From Antedon bifida (lineage: Eukaryota > Echinodermata > Crinoidea > Comatulida > Antedonidae), in contig OY727096.1 in the NCBI GenBank assembly GCA_963402885.1, forward strand, positions 11,017,820 through 11,081,819: a stretch of 64,000 nt of DNA. Reading direction: 5' to 3'. The position numbers and the translations under genes are program-made. The notes beneath the pieces were generated by a model. It was not told the origin of the DNA, ran no database searches, and worked only from the letters and a program-made list of their open reading frames with translations. This document shows, piece by piece, positions 49,801 to 61,600 of the stretch; position 1 is the stretch's first letter; each line of letters begins with the position of its first letter.

Positions 49801-51216
49801 ATGTGAATGGCATGCACCCATGAAAGTTGGATTTTCACATGCCGTATTTGTTCGAATAAACTCCCAATAAAAAAAAACACATAGGTATGAAAAACTATAG
49901 TATAACACAATTAATATTAAGAAGTGATAAAATAATGTAAAATTGTATCAAAATGCTTGGTAAATTGTAGATCATGGAAGTCAAAGAATTCTGCTATGAA
50001 AGGTGTTTATTCGAATAAATACGGAACGATAGTTCCATTCGGTATCGTAAATTATTCATCACAATTGATTCATTCAATGAGAACAATTTACCTCTACTAT
50101 CTTCTTTGTTGGTGGAACCGAAACGGTTGATGCGGCAGCCTGTAAATGAAATAAAATGGTCACACAACCAAAACATGTTTATGTTTACAGTACTAAAATC
50201 GGCATATATAGACTATAAACACAATGAACCCTACCTTTTTCTTTGGTGGCATTAGTTCTAATGCTTTCTGTAAATAAATAAAAAAATATTTAATTTTCAC
50301 CGTTAATATGGCTTTCCCACATTAATATCATATTTTATTTGTATGACTATACATGAATATATAGGCATATACTATATGAACACTTTCTCTTTTTAAGAAA
50401 CTGTTAACTGCTAACTTCATGCAGCTTAAATGTATTCGATGTAGCCTAGGCTTAGGGCCTAGTGTATTATTCAATTTTTGTAGTTTAAAGTGTATCATTG
50501 TTTCATTTATTCTATTGATTGTAACTTTTTATCTGCTTTAATAATGATAGTAGTAGGCATAGGCCTAATTAGTATATGTATGTACTCGCCTTTTGCCCTT
50601 TCTGGATATGTGTCTCACTTTCCAGGACTTGGGAGACCAAATCTGGAAACTCTGGGCCAGAAAGTATTTTGGAGAATTTTTTCCGCATTGATTCATCTGC
50701 AAAAAATAGTATAGCCTAAAAGTAAAACTAAATGTTGGCAAACAGGTATACTTTTAAGGTTGAGAGAGTTATATAGGCCTAACTAGGCCCTATACCTACC
50801 TAGGGCCTAGGGTAGGCCTGGGCCCTAACCATTATTATTGGTAATTATAAATTTCAGTTGTCCTCCAGTGACGTTAAGTTAATTTAGGGCCTATTACTTT
50901 TAAAATCTTATTTAATAGGCTAGACCATATCATAAGTTTTATTAATAGGCCTATCACAAATTAATTTGTGTGTTACGGTTGTCGAACCTAAGGCTATACA
51001 ATGATATGAGTGCTGTTGGACCAAATAAATTAACTTACCGCCTATTTCTCCAATCAGTCCTGTCTGTATACCAAAACCTGGGCACTTTGCTTTAACACGG
51101 TCTCCTACTAAATAGTCATTCAATTCCCACCGTGGCTCTACAATATTCTCTATTTTGATAACATTACCCGTAACAGGATCGTCATTAATCCAAATCATTA
51201 ATGTGATTAGACCCAT
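46817..51216 (-). CDS. BEN-domain protein, putative DNA-binding partner of the transposase
   Basis: Twelve exons: 51039-51216, 50590-50696, 50235-50267, 50092-50139, 49713-49763, 49210-49257, 48845-48970, 48061-48138, 47923-47959, 47578-47685, 47173-47382 and 46817-46944, giving 383 aa. All phases agree if exon 2 uses a GC donor. The N-terminus (residues 1-95: VGDRVKAKCPGFGIQTGLIG) resembles a small chromatin-reader-like fold by composition only. The Lys-rich middle includes two near-identical 16-aa exons (AAASTVSVP...KKIVE). A helical stretch follows (LNRIEQNQQTIMSLMQDRQA), then a Ser/Pro linker. Residues 272-341 fit a BEN domain (FGVSVSRERLTLAEMS, SIYGFGRDKVAMAKVKRRAL). BEN domains bind DNA in animal and viral proteins. 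Being divergent from a transposase within shared termini, it probably plays the TnpA-like role; this is inference. Confidence 0.7.
48254..48791. mobile_element. 538-bp MITE with AGCTCAGGTACAGGC ends and TTAA target
   Basis: The ends AGCTCAGGTACAGGC and GCACCTGGCCT are inverted repeats bordered by TTAA (48250-48253, 48792-48795). It sits in a BEN-gene intron. A second copy in the opposite orientation is at 58422-59385. Confidence 0.8.
49130..50150 (-). repeat. Duplicated 48-base exon with flanking intron in the BEN gene
   Basis: 49.13-49.27 kb and 50.02-50.15 kb share the exon (49210-49257 and 50092-50139) and about 80 bases of adjoining intron (CGGTATCGTAAATTAT and onward). Intronic blocks at 49.0 and 49.38 kb (CACGTTAATCAAGAACAATG) are also duplicated, so the region grew by several local duplications. 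The exons differ by one small change (PPT versus PQK). Confidence 0.8.
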
Positions 51217-52542
51217 AATGATTAAACAAATTTACTAAAAAGATGATGATGAACAGACAACCGACGGGCGGAGAAGAAGAACAAGAGAAAAAAGAGGAGG
51301 ATCGACCGCCAAATGATTTGAAACTTACGCGCACGGACGGACGGACGGACGGACAGATGATACGGGTAATTTTACGCACCCTTTTTATTTTCATAATTTG
51401 TTTCTAAATTACTGGAATTTATCCTTAAAGTGAATTTGTTACCATATTTACCACCCGTCATGGATATTGAATATCACCCTTTTTCACACGATTTTTGAAA
51501 ATTATCTGAAGACGCCTCCGCCGCGAGCCGCCCCCTTGTTATGTTTGGTATGCCCCGGGCGACATGTCACGTATATACGGCGTGTGACGTGTCCGGCGGC
51601 TCCTATCGTCGTGTGCAAAAGATAAAACGAAGTGACGCTATACGATCTTTGGTCGTGTGACGTGCCAGCAGAGAGCGGAGAACGCTACACACGCTAGGCC
51701 TAGATGATGAATAATATGAAGAGCTAAACACTGTACACCTCAACAGGTCAGTAAAATACATGCATAGATTTACATGATGAGTCCTACATTTTATTTGGGA
51801 CGTGTAAACTTATAACAAGACCCATTCGCCTATAGCTAGCTAGTATAATAGGCCTATAGGCATATAGCCTAGCCCTATATTGGCTACATACATAGGCTAT
51901 ACTAGGCCCTAATAGGCTTTTTAGGCTAGCCTAGCCTATGTTGTATAGGCCTAGGCCTATAATAGGCCTAGCTAGGCCTAAGCTATCCTATATGTGTCAC
52001 ATTTCTTTTTTTTTAAAGCAAATAATATACATATAGGCCTATGTCTATCCGGAATGCCTAGCTATAGAATAGCCATATTGTATTAGTTTCTACTTATTAT
52101 AGGCCTACGTCAGTAAGCTAAATTTGGGCATGTCCTAATAATATTAAGAGCCTAGGCCTAGGCTAGGCCTAGTCAGGGCTTCCCTTTTGACATATTGTGC
52201 ACAAGCTTGCATCGTCTTTCAAATTTCGCGGTAATATGTTTGGATTTGAAAGAACTCTATTTAAATCAAGTAGTAAGTACTGATTTTTCAATATAGGCTA
52301 GGCCTAAAATATAACTTAACTTATATTATAATTAATAAGGCTTTATATTCTTTATAAAAATCAATCAATATTGTGTCATTGGGTCCGCATGCACCCCCCC
52401 CCCCCACCCCTAAATTTTACAAGGTGCCCTTTTTAGAGGTAATCATTTTTGCTATATAATTGCTTGCGTTTATCTTTGATTTGTTTTTAACATTTTATTA
52501 ATTTCGATACTGTAGGTAGTACTAGGCCTAGTAGTATGCAAC
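51217..52542. promoter_or_regulatory. Divergent promoter region between the BEN and transposase genes
   Basis: 1.3 kb between two outward-pointing start codons, so it must hold both 5' ends. It contains an (ACGG)n microsatellite near 51.34 kb, a GC-rich patch at 51.5-51.7 kb, a very dense cluster of TAGGCCTA words at 51.69-52.33 kb and a C-run near 52.39 kb. No TATA box or confirmed start site is visible. Confidence 0.5.
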
Positions 52543-55500
52543 ATGGATTCAAGTGATACCGCCACAACAGAAGAGCAATTTCTGGCAACACCGCAAAAGA
52601 GACGGCGTGTACTATCAAAACGTCATGGGTTTAACCCTAGACGTGCTCGATATTTGAAAGCAGTAATATTAGCTAAAAAAACACCTGGCCCCTTATTAAG
52701 GGAATCAATATTGACAAGTTCTTCGTCAAGCGAAAGTGAGTCTGATTTTGAATTAGACAGGAGTAGCTCCATTTTTTCATCACCAGAAAATGTCTCAAAT
52801 ACTGACGATAGTAGTAGTAGTGATAGTACCATCTCAAGTCGGCCTACCACCGATCCTTCGATCAGTAGTGACGCACCGACAGATGATGAGTACGACATCA
52901 TCGAAGGCGAGGAACCCGTCAATGGCAAACATCCTTTATTTGACGGTTGTCCTCAGACACATATTTCTCTATATACATCTTTAATGCTATTCGTTATCAA
53001 ACATTCACTTTCGGGAGAAGCATTCTCCGATCTTCTACATTTGATTGCCTCTATACTTCCACCAACGTGTGTCATCGCTAAGTCAACTTACATGGTCAAA
53101 GAGATTCTAAAGAAAAATACCCAATTTGAAACATCAACAACCCATTTTTACTGCGAAAACTGCTATAGAGAAGTGGAAACGTCATCCGATTCATGTAACT
53201 GTACGGACATGAGTGGGAAAGTGCTAGAGTACTTAAGCTTGGATGTCGAAAATCAGATTCAAAAACTTTTCCAAGGTAAGATGACGTTATTGTATACAAC
53301 CTTTTCAAATACACAGTGGTATTATAAAATAACAGACACGTTTTCTAACCTCTTTTTAAATAAATGTATTTTTCAGATCAACATTTTTGTGAGATGGTAA
53401 TGGCAAGACGTCGGTACGCGGAAGCTGGTGTGTGGAAGGACGTATGTGACGGTGAAGAGTACAGTAGAATTGTTCCAAGAGAACCGATGATGAATACTGT
53501 TCATCTGACATTCATGATGAATACTGGTTAGCATCATGGTAGTTATTTATGATATGAAATTAACAACTAACACATATCATCATCACTTTCCTGAGGGTAA
53601 TGTGGCTGCCGCCGCGATGTCGCGGTGGGGTCGAAGGGAAAAATCCCAATAAAGCGTTCAGTATGTCATAGCCTAAATGTGGATGACACATTTTTTTGAA
53701 ATGATTTTTTTTATGCAGATGGCGTGGCAGTTTTCAAATCATCAAATAAAGGAAGTCTCTGGCCTGTATACTTGGCAATTAATGAATTGCCAGTGCAATA
53801 TAGGTAGGTACATTAGTAATAACATGCAATATATTTTGTAAAATAAATTACTTATACTTTAAAAAATTACTTTACTGGTGTTTTTTTAGATGTCAGTGGG
53901 AGAGGATGAAGAGGGGGTGGGCGATTGTTGGATCGCCTAAATTTCAAATGTTAATGCAAAATATAAGACATACCGGTAGGTTATAATTAACCTGTTCTGG
54001 AATGATCCACCAATACCGTACTATTTACACATTTCAGATTTGCAAGACGATATATAATACCATGTCTTCTGCACTGCCAAGCCGAAAAGCCAAGTATGAC
54101 GACATACTTGCGATCACTTATTGACGTTCTGTTGCGGTTTAGTAGAGGTTCGTATTTTTTTTTTAATGTTCAAAATACTGTAACGTACAGGGCCGTAGCC
54201 AGGGTCTGTCAAAGGGGGGGGGGGGGCTTCGGACAAATAGGTAGTATTTGAGTTGAGTACGTATCGGCTGGTGGCCTATAAAAAAAATCGGATGTTATAA
54301 TGTAAACTACAGTACATGATTCTATAGAAAGTATAGTGTAATATATTAATATTCACTATAATGCTCTATGATGATGATACACTATATTTCATAAACATAA
54401 ATACTATAATAACTGCAGCGTTCAATTTTTTTATGTACGTCGGAAGAAGGCTATAACAACAATAACATGTTACATCCAGGGGCATCCAGGTACCAAAAAT
54501 ACGTATTTATATTTCAGCTGAAAATCTGCAATTCATTAGCAACTCTTTGAAATTTACAGACACGTATCGCTCGACGTACCCTCATACAGGAGGGAAGAAG
54601 TTAGTTTATTTTACATCTCCCTGGTTAGAGTTATTCACGAACGAGTTTACGATTTTTTCAATTTACGAACAACCTTATGTACTGTGGGAGATGAGGATGA
54701 GGTATTGGGCATGTCGGGGATGGGGGTTCGCTGTAAAGGGGGAAGGGGATTAAAATAAATATAATAAAACCATAACAACTTTCCTGGCTAAATATTTATA
54801 TGATACTTGTACACTGATGATTCAATCGCAGGAATTAAAATCATGACGTGCTATGGAGAAAAACAAGTAAAAGGGCATCTACTGGCATCGTGTTTAGACT
54901 TACCGGCCAGAGCAATGGTGTCTAATATGAAACAATTTAATGGTCGGTTTGGCTGTTCACTTTGTTTAGACGAGGGTATGACAAGACCAAATGCCCCACT
55001 TCACAGACACTATCCGTTCACTGACAACAATGAACATCGGTCACATCAAACTATCATTCAAGACGCCAGAACTGCTGCCGTAACACGCAAGGCTGTGAGT
55101 TATTTTATTATTATTATTATTCTGCTCCATAACGCCGAATAACAATTTATTTGAAAATAAATTTTTTTTAAAATCATTTTATATCAAAGTTTTCGCTTTT
55201 CAATAATCAGTTAAAATCAGTGAGTAGTCGCCCACGAAAAACGTTAAACGCTATCTTTACCCAAAGACGCTCCCAGACGTTTATTTTCAGTGGTTTTTGA
55301 GACTGCGCAGAATGATTTTTGAACTGACAGACCCAGTGCATTGTACTCTGCCCGTTGCTCCTTGAAACACATGCCGTGTTTCAACGCTTGTCCATGCTTG
55401 TAGTATGGAGAAACCCGGAAGCTTGCATTACGGACCTTTTAGTTCGAGTCGTTGATTTGTTCATTAATTATTATGTTTTGCTGAGGGTTTCCTAAAATTT

Positions 55501-58351
55501 AAGGTAAATTATAATTGCTGGTAGTTTATGTATTTTGGTCTTCATTTCCGTACGTTCGTCATTGATTTCTGAAAAATTACGGACGTTTCCCTTTTTAGTG
55601 ATACTTAACAAAATAGCTAGCCTTCAAATCATCCACTCTAGGCTAGGCCTAGTCTACCCACCAACTCAGCTGTGCTGAAGGTATATCAGTAGTAGTCCTA
55701 CTAACCAGACTAGCCATAAATATTATTGGTATCAGCGACCTTGGGGTTATAAGTGTTTACATATATTTAAATTCGCTTCGTACCGCGTACCAGAAAGGAA
55801 ATGCGTGAACGTGACGATTGTAAACTTCCGCAATGAACTCGCTCGGTCGTCAACAATAACATGGAATTCACTGCACTCTGTTACCATAGTGATCTTGAGA
55901 AAAAAATATTGTAACATGTTACAATATTTTTTTACAGATGCCATGACTACCAAGTAGAATTAGGTCATGAAATCCTTTGTGGTACCGCTAGATATAACAG
56001 TTGTAAACGGCTACTGTTATTCTGAGACAACAATCAAATTGTCTCAGTGTTATTGTAGACTTTTTTTTATTGATTGTGTAAAGTTATTGTACAATGCCTA
56101 TACAATCACAATTTATAGCTCCATTATTTAATTGATATATTTTCATACTTTCAGGTCAGAGGAATAAAGGGAGCATGCCCTTTGGTAGCTTTGAGCTATG
56201 TTGATTTATCATGTGTATTTCCAATTGACTGGATGCATTCCTGCTTGTTAGGAGTTACCAAATCCATGTTGAACTTGTGGCTTGGAAAAGACCACAAGGC
56301 AAAGAAGTTTTATATTGGTTCTAAGGTAAAACATATTTAAAAGAAAATTTCATTTGAAATTGCACATACTTCTTTTATAAACACAAATTATGTAGATTTA
56401 ATTCCAGTGAGCTTCTAAACAATCATTGTTTGAATAATTTAGCTAATTTGTCACTTGTGTTCTAACTGATAACTGTTGAATATGCATTTAGATTACACAC
56501 AATACTATACTGTTTATTTAGTCCTTTTTATATTGTTATTAGCAATTTTTAATGTTTCATATTCTGATACACCTAATTTAATTATAATAATAAATATAAA
56601 TTGAATGTTAATGTAGATTGATCTTATGAATACAAGATTTATGAAGATAAAGTTACCCGATTTTATTGCTCGTAGTCAAAGAAGGTTGGAGGAAAGCCAG
56701 CACTGGAAAGGTAATAAAATTCTTTTTCATTTTTTTCCAGTAGTCTATACTGTTTATATACAGAGTATGACGTGCACCATTTTTATTTCCTTAAGTTGAA
56801 TATGGTATGATCAGACAAAACACATCAAAAGCAAATGTTGAAAATATTACCAATGTAACCTTCAATCATTTTGCGACCTTCAACTGGATTGCATGTTTCA
56901 TAAATTGTAGCCGTTTTTTCAGGGTGTCTAGAAAACTCAGAGCTCAGATATATCTGAGTTTTCTAGATCTAGAAAACTCAGATATATCCAAGTTTTCTAG
57001 ACACCTGTTTTTCCATGATTATGTGACTTTTGCGTTGTTATTACAGCTACAGAGTACCGTGAATGGTTACTTCACTTTTCAGTACCTGTGTTAAGAGGCA
57101 TATTGGAACCGGATATTTTCATCCACTATTGCCTATTAGTGTCTGGATTGTCTCTGCTTGTTCAAGAACGCATCACATCAGCAGACCTCTCATATGCCAA
57201 CATTCTTCTGAATGATTTTTGTCAAATTTTTCCAACTATATACGGTAAATGCAACTGCATATTTATTACAATTTTTCAAACCATTCAATGATTGAGAATA
57301 CATAAATATGATTTCTATACTCTCAGCCTGATGACGTGCACATTTGACAACTTTTGTATCTAGTTAATAAACATGATTGTCATATTGTTTGTAGAAATGA
57401 ACAATGAGTATAATCACATTAAATGAATACGGTATATGCCTTTTCCCTCGGCAGGTGAAACAAGACAGACAATGAATATTCACACATTACGACACATGCC
57501 ATACTTTGTTAAACTGTATGGCCCACTTTTCCATTTTTCTTGCTTTGGGTTCGAGTCAATGAATGCTCACCTCAAAAGTATGTTTCATGGCACAAGATAT
57601 GTGAATAGCCAGGTATACATTCATTATTATATGTACAATTATATATAGGTGCTTGAAAGCTAAATAATAATAATAAGAAATAATGCTAATGCTTATTTTA
57701 CTTTTTAATACAGTAATAAATAATGTTCTTGGATTTCAGATTTCATTCGCAGTACAAATGACAAAGGCCCTTCCTGACTTAGTGAGAAGTTTATCAGAGG
57801 AAACAAATAACAATGACATGAAGAAGCTTTTTAGTAAACTGTCATCAAAACTAGCAACAGAGGAAAATCAAGCTGTTGCCAATGGCGTTATTGGCAAATT
57901 TCAAAGATTGCCAAATATTGCTAACTACTTTGAACAACCACAAAATATCCGTTTCACAAAGAGTTTTTCTAAGTACAAAATCGGTAAACATTGCTACACT
58001 TCTAAAACCACTAGCACAACAAAACGAACACAAAATTATTCTATTGTATACAAAGATTCAGATTCATTGAATTTTGGACAAATTATTTGTTTTCTGATGT
58101 CTGAAAATGAAACCCCTTTTGCAATTGTCCAAAAATACATTTCTAATCAGTCTCTAATTGCACCAACTCGCATTCAAAACCCAACCCTTAACAGTTACAC
58201 ACACAGACAACTTTGTAATCATATGGCAATTGTAACCCCAGGTAATAATATCTTGCTTCCTCTTACAGAAATCTGTAAGAAGTGTGTATTTATTGAAACA
58301 GATGATGGCATGTATATGTCATATCCACCAAATCTGCTTGAACACAATTGA
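52543..58351 (+). CDS. CACTA-like (Transposase_21-type) DDE transposase
   Basis: Ten exons, all GT-AG and in phase: 52543-53275, 53377-53526, 53719-53803, 54038-54147, 54832-55094, 56155-56325, 56617-56710, 57047-57244, 57455-57612 and 57740-58351, giving 857 aa. An acidic Ser-rich N-terminus leads to a Cys cluster (YCENCYREVETSSDSCNC). The RNase H-like core follows: NTDGVAVFKSS (D295), SLWPVYLAINELP, SCLDLPARAMV (D382), a CxxC...HxH zinc site (FGCSLCLDEG...LHRHYPF), FPIDWMHSCLLGV and CFGFESMNAHLK (E635). These match the animal relatives of plant TNP2/En-Spm transposases in order and wording. No stop or frameshift was found in the assembled exons, so the gene may be functional. It diverges from the BEN gene; part of its last exon is copied into a MITE downstream. 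Confidence 0.82.
55900..55933. repeat. Perfect 34-bp palindrome in a transposase intron
   Basis: Seven A, then TATTGTAACATGTTACAATA, then seven T, in the intron between exons 54832-55094 and 56155-56325. It would form a cruciform or RNA hairpin. Flanks show no obvious target duplication. Confidence 0.85.
56922..57006. repeat. 85-bp nested hairpin just upstream of a transposase exon
   Basis: The outer arms AGGGTGTCTAGAAAACT and AGTTTTCTAGACACCT enclose further inverted copies of CTAGAAAACTCAGATATAT. It ends about 40 bases before the acceptor of exon 57047-57244, in the branch-point zone. Confidence 0.8.
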
Positions 58352-58421
58352 ATATTGAATCTCTAATCAAATTCAATGTTTTATTCTGATTGTTGATTAC
58401 ATTTTGATTCAAAAGCTTTAA

Positions 58422-59385
58422 AGGCCAGGTGCGGGCAAAAAATTTCTATTGATCATACATTCCAATAATTATCGATCTATAGTTTCCCCTATGTTTCATA
58501 ATTTTTGGGATTTTATTTGTGTTACACGAGCTTGTTGAAAATAAGCACTTTCTTATCAGTGATTTCATTCGCAGTACAAATGACAAAGGCCCTTCCTGAC
58601 TTAGTGAGAAGTTTAACAGAGGAAACAAATAACAATGACATGAAGAAGCTTTTTAGTAAACTGTCATCAAAACTAGCAACAGAGGAAAATCAAGCTGTTG
58701 CCAATGGCGTTATTGGCAAATTTCAAAGATTGCCAAATATTGCTAACTACTTTGAACAACCACAAAATATCCGTTTCACAAAGAGTTTTTCTAAGTACAA
58801 AATCGGTAAACATTGCTACACTTCTAAAACCACTAGCACAACAAAACGAACACAAAATTATTCTATTGTATACAAAGATTCAGATTCATTGAATTTTGGA
58901 CAAATTATTTGTTTTCTGATGTCTGAAAATGAAACCCCTTTTCAAATTACACAGTAAAATCTCTATTCTTTTGTACACAAATTTTGTAAATAGAGAGGCA
59001 TTTTAAAAAGCTATGAAAACTAAACAGTGTGGTAAAAAATGTTATCAGATGACTAAATATAGGTAATATAACTTGAATTTTACATTTCTGGTATTTTTAT
59101 TCAACTTCAGATTTTTATTTTCATGCTATAGCAGAAATTATCCACTGTATATCCACCATCTTTTTTTCACCTTCTAGGGAGTCACCAGACATGTTATTAC
59201 ATTAGGTTAACTACCTAACTACTGAAAAAAAGTCTTCCTAGTTTTTATGGCAGAATTTTGCCAAATTTTGTATTTGACCATATTAAGGGAAATTCATGTT
59301 TTTTTGTCTTGATTTCATTACAAATATTTGATTTATGTACAATTAACCAGATATTACATTTAAAATTCATGCCTGTACCTGAGCT
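58422..59385. mobile_element. MITE carrying a captured transposase exon fragment
   Basis: The ends AGGCCAGGTGCGGGC and GCCTGTACCTGAGCT are bordered by TTAA (58418-58421, 59386-59389). It is an inverted copy of the 48254-48791 MITE but 426 bases longer. Most of the extra length is 382 bases copied from the transposase last exon. It inserted 70 bases after the transposase stop codon. Confidence 0.8.
58561..58942 (+). pseudogene. Copied fragment of the transposase last exon
   Basis: Identical to 57739-58120 apart from one base noticed (a Ser codon changed to Thr). It starts at the exact 5' border of the exon and stops mid-exon, and lies within the MITE. It lacks the C-terminal 77 codons and any start, so it is not a gene. 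The near-identity marks a very recent event. Confidence 0.9.
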
Positions 59386-59389
59386 TTAA

Positions 59390-60860
59390 ATGTGCACAGG
59401 AATCAATCATAAAAACCAATGGAATTTATCATGTATGGTATGAAAAGTAATTGGAAAAAATGGTCTTTGAACACACAGGTTATTACACACATTTGTTATC
59501 AATCTATTATTCTACTGACATTTCTCTGCTTCATGGAAATTTGAAAGTTTGGTATATTGCATTGTTATTTTCAAACTAATTTTAAATAGGCCTACAAAAT
59601 TGTTTATACTGTATTGTAATATACAATTTCCAATAAACAATCTGGATCAGTATTACTGTATGGATTTGTGTTTGCTAGGATAATAAGATTGATTCGATAA
59701 TAATGACTTGTCAAGTTGTTGTTTCTACAATTTTTATTAATTGGCTAACCAAGATGGAATACTATTATAATGAATATTGCGCTTTTGGTTTCCTTTACAT
59801 TAATTCATTATCAGGAGATCTGATCAAAGTGACGCTATGCTGTATAATCTTTCATCAATTAACCATTATCATTCATTTAGTTGCTATATAAACAATTATG
59901 TCCGTCTAACAAAAATTATTGTTCAAGATGAAACATACTGGAATGGGTTTTTTTGCCAAGTCACCGACCAAAAGCTTGGAGAGAATAATAAGTACAGTAC
60001 TTACCTACTGCTGTGAGGCATACAAAGAAAAGCCGACGAGATCATGTGAAATCGTCAATGAACTCGACTCTTTCTGAACCACTGCTGTCGATGTTGATTA
60101 CCAAATTAGTATAAAAATAAGTAACTGGGTTGTTTATCCCAGGACAGCTATCATCATCATTTATTGCACAGGTTAAATTGATTTTGGGAATTCCAAAAAT
60201 ATAAATTTTGAGTGTATTTAAGCCAATTACTTTTTTATTTTGATTTAAATTTATTTTTCATATGACACCAATGATGATAACTGTTTCGATCCTCAGTTAG
60301 GGAGGTGGCTATTGATCGGATCTCCTGCACAACAATTAACATGCATTGTCTATGCAGGCGTGCATTGCACTCATCAGCTAGGAAACCAATAGCGTAATAC
60401 CCTCAACATATTAAAGGAACTCAACTCAACAATTAATTAAAACTTGTAAACGTTATGAAACATAGTAAATATAAAAGAGTTAACTCAAAAACTTGTTAAT
60501 AAAATGGATGTTAAATAGAATGAGATGACATAAACTACTCGCTCATCGTAAGTGATCAAAGAAGCCACGGCCATGATGCCGGGTATCCTCCTTTTCCGAA
60601 ATCGGCGGCTCTTATCTGATCATTTACGATGTATTAAAACAGACTATAAAATATCGCAAAACCAACAAAAATCTGATGATTGAGTGGGTGGCACACTGGA
60701 TTTTATTGATCTATAAAAATAGAAAATGTGAATGCGCGTTTAAAAGTGGGAGTATTTTGAGGGATGGGGTTTTCCCCGACTCGCACATCTTTGTGTGTCC
60801 AGGGGTTTTGTTTGTTTATATAGTGTAGTGTTTTGTGTTTTGAGGGGGCTGTGTGATCTT
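59390..60860. other. Right-hand non-coding part of the CACTA-like element
   Basis: No exon supported. Holds an AATAAA near 59.63 kb that could serve the transposase transcript and an inverted repeat at about 60546-60632 (CATCGTAAGTGATCA versus TGATCATTTACGATG). Otherwise AT-rich. Confidence 0.4.
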
Positions 60861-60862
60861 TG

Positions 60863-61600
60863 TCCCTCTTGAGTGGGATGGTACTGGGATTTTATCCCAC
60901 TTGAGTGGGATTTGATAAAGTAGTGGGATGGTACTGGAATGGAGCTGGGATTTTGTCCCTCTTGAGTGGGATGGTACTGGGATTTTATCCCACTTGAGTG
61001 GGATTTGATAAAGGAGTGGGATGGTACTGGGATTTTATCCCACTTGAGTGGGATTTGATAAAGTAGTGGGATGGTACTGGGATGGAGCTGGGATTTTGTC
61101 CCTCTTGAGTGGGATGGTACTGGGATTTTATCCCACTTGAGTGGGATTTGATAAAGTAGTGGGATGGTACTGGAATGGAGCTGGGATTTTGTCCCTCTTG
61201 AGTGGGATGGTACTGGGATTTTATCCCACTTGAGTGGGATTTGATAAAGTAGTGGGATGGTACTGGGATGGAGCTGGGATTTTGTCCCTCTTGAGTGGGA
61301 TTTTACAAAGGAGTGGGATGGTACTGGGATTTTATCCCACTTGAGTGGGATTTGATAAAGTAGTGGTATTTAATACTGGGATTTTATTCATCCCAGTAGG
61401 ATAATTTGAATCCCACTGGGATTTCATATTATCCCAGTGAGATAAAACAATCCCACTGGGATATATCTATCCCAGTGGGATCCCACTGGGATTTTTCACT
61501 CATCCTAGAAAATCCCACTGTGTCAATATAAAATCCCAGTGGGATAACCATATCCCAGTGGGATCCCCTGGGATCCCACTGGGATCCCACTTTCATTTTT
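60863..61600. repeat. Right subterminal array of TGGGATCCCA-type repeats
   Basis: The outer 250 bases are variants of CCCAGTGGGAT and GGGATCCCACTGGGAT. The inner 500 bases are direct repeats built from GGGATGGTACTGGGATTTTA, CCCACTTGAGTGGGAT and TTGATAAAG. It shares the GGGATCCC core with the left array of the same element but has T/A where the left one has G/C around it. Confidence 0.85.

Noticed and set aside
53888..53971. Exon-like segment (WERMKRGWAIVGSPKF) between transposase exons 3 and 4
   Set aside because: It has an acceptor and donor, but its end phase does not fit exon 4, while exon 3 joins directly to exon 4 in phase.
54547..54753. 68-codon open frame in a transposase intron
   Set aside because: No matching motif and not needed: exon 4 joins exon 5 in phase without it.
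48250..59389. The two inverted TTAA-type repeats at 48.25 and 58.42 kb as ends of the transposon
   Set aside because: Each is a complete MITE with its own TTAA on both sides, and the BEN gene extends outside the left one, so they are independent insertions and not termini.
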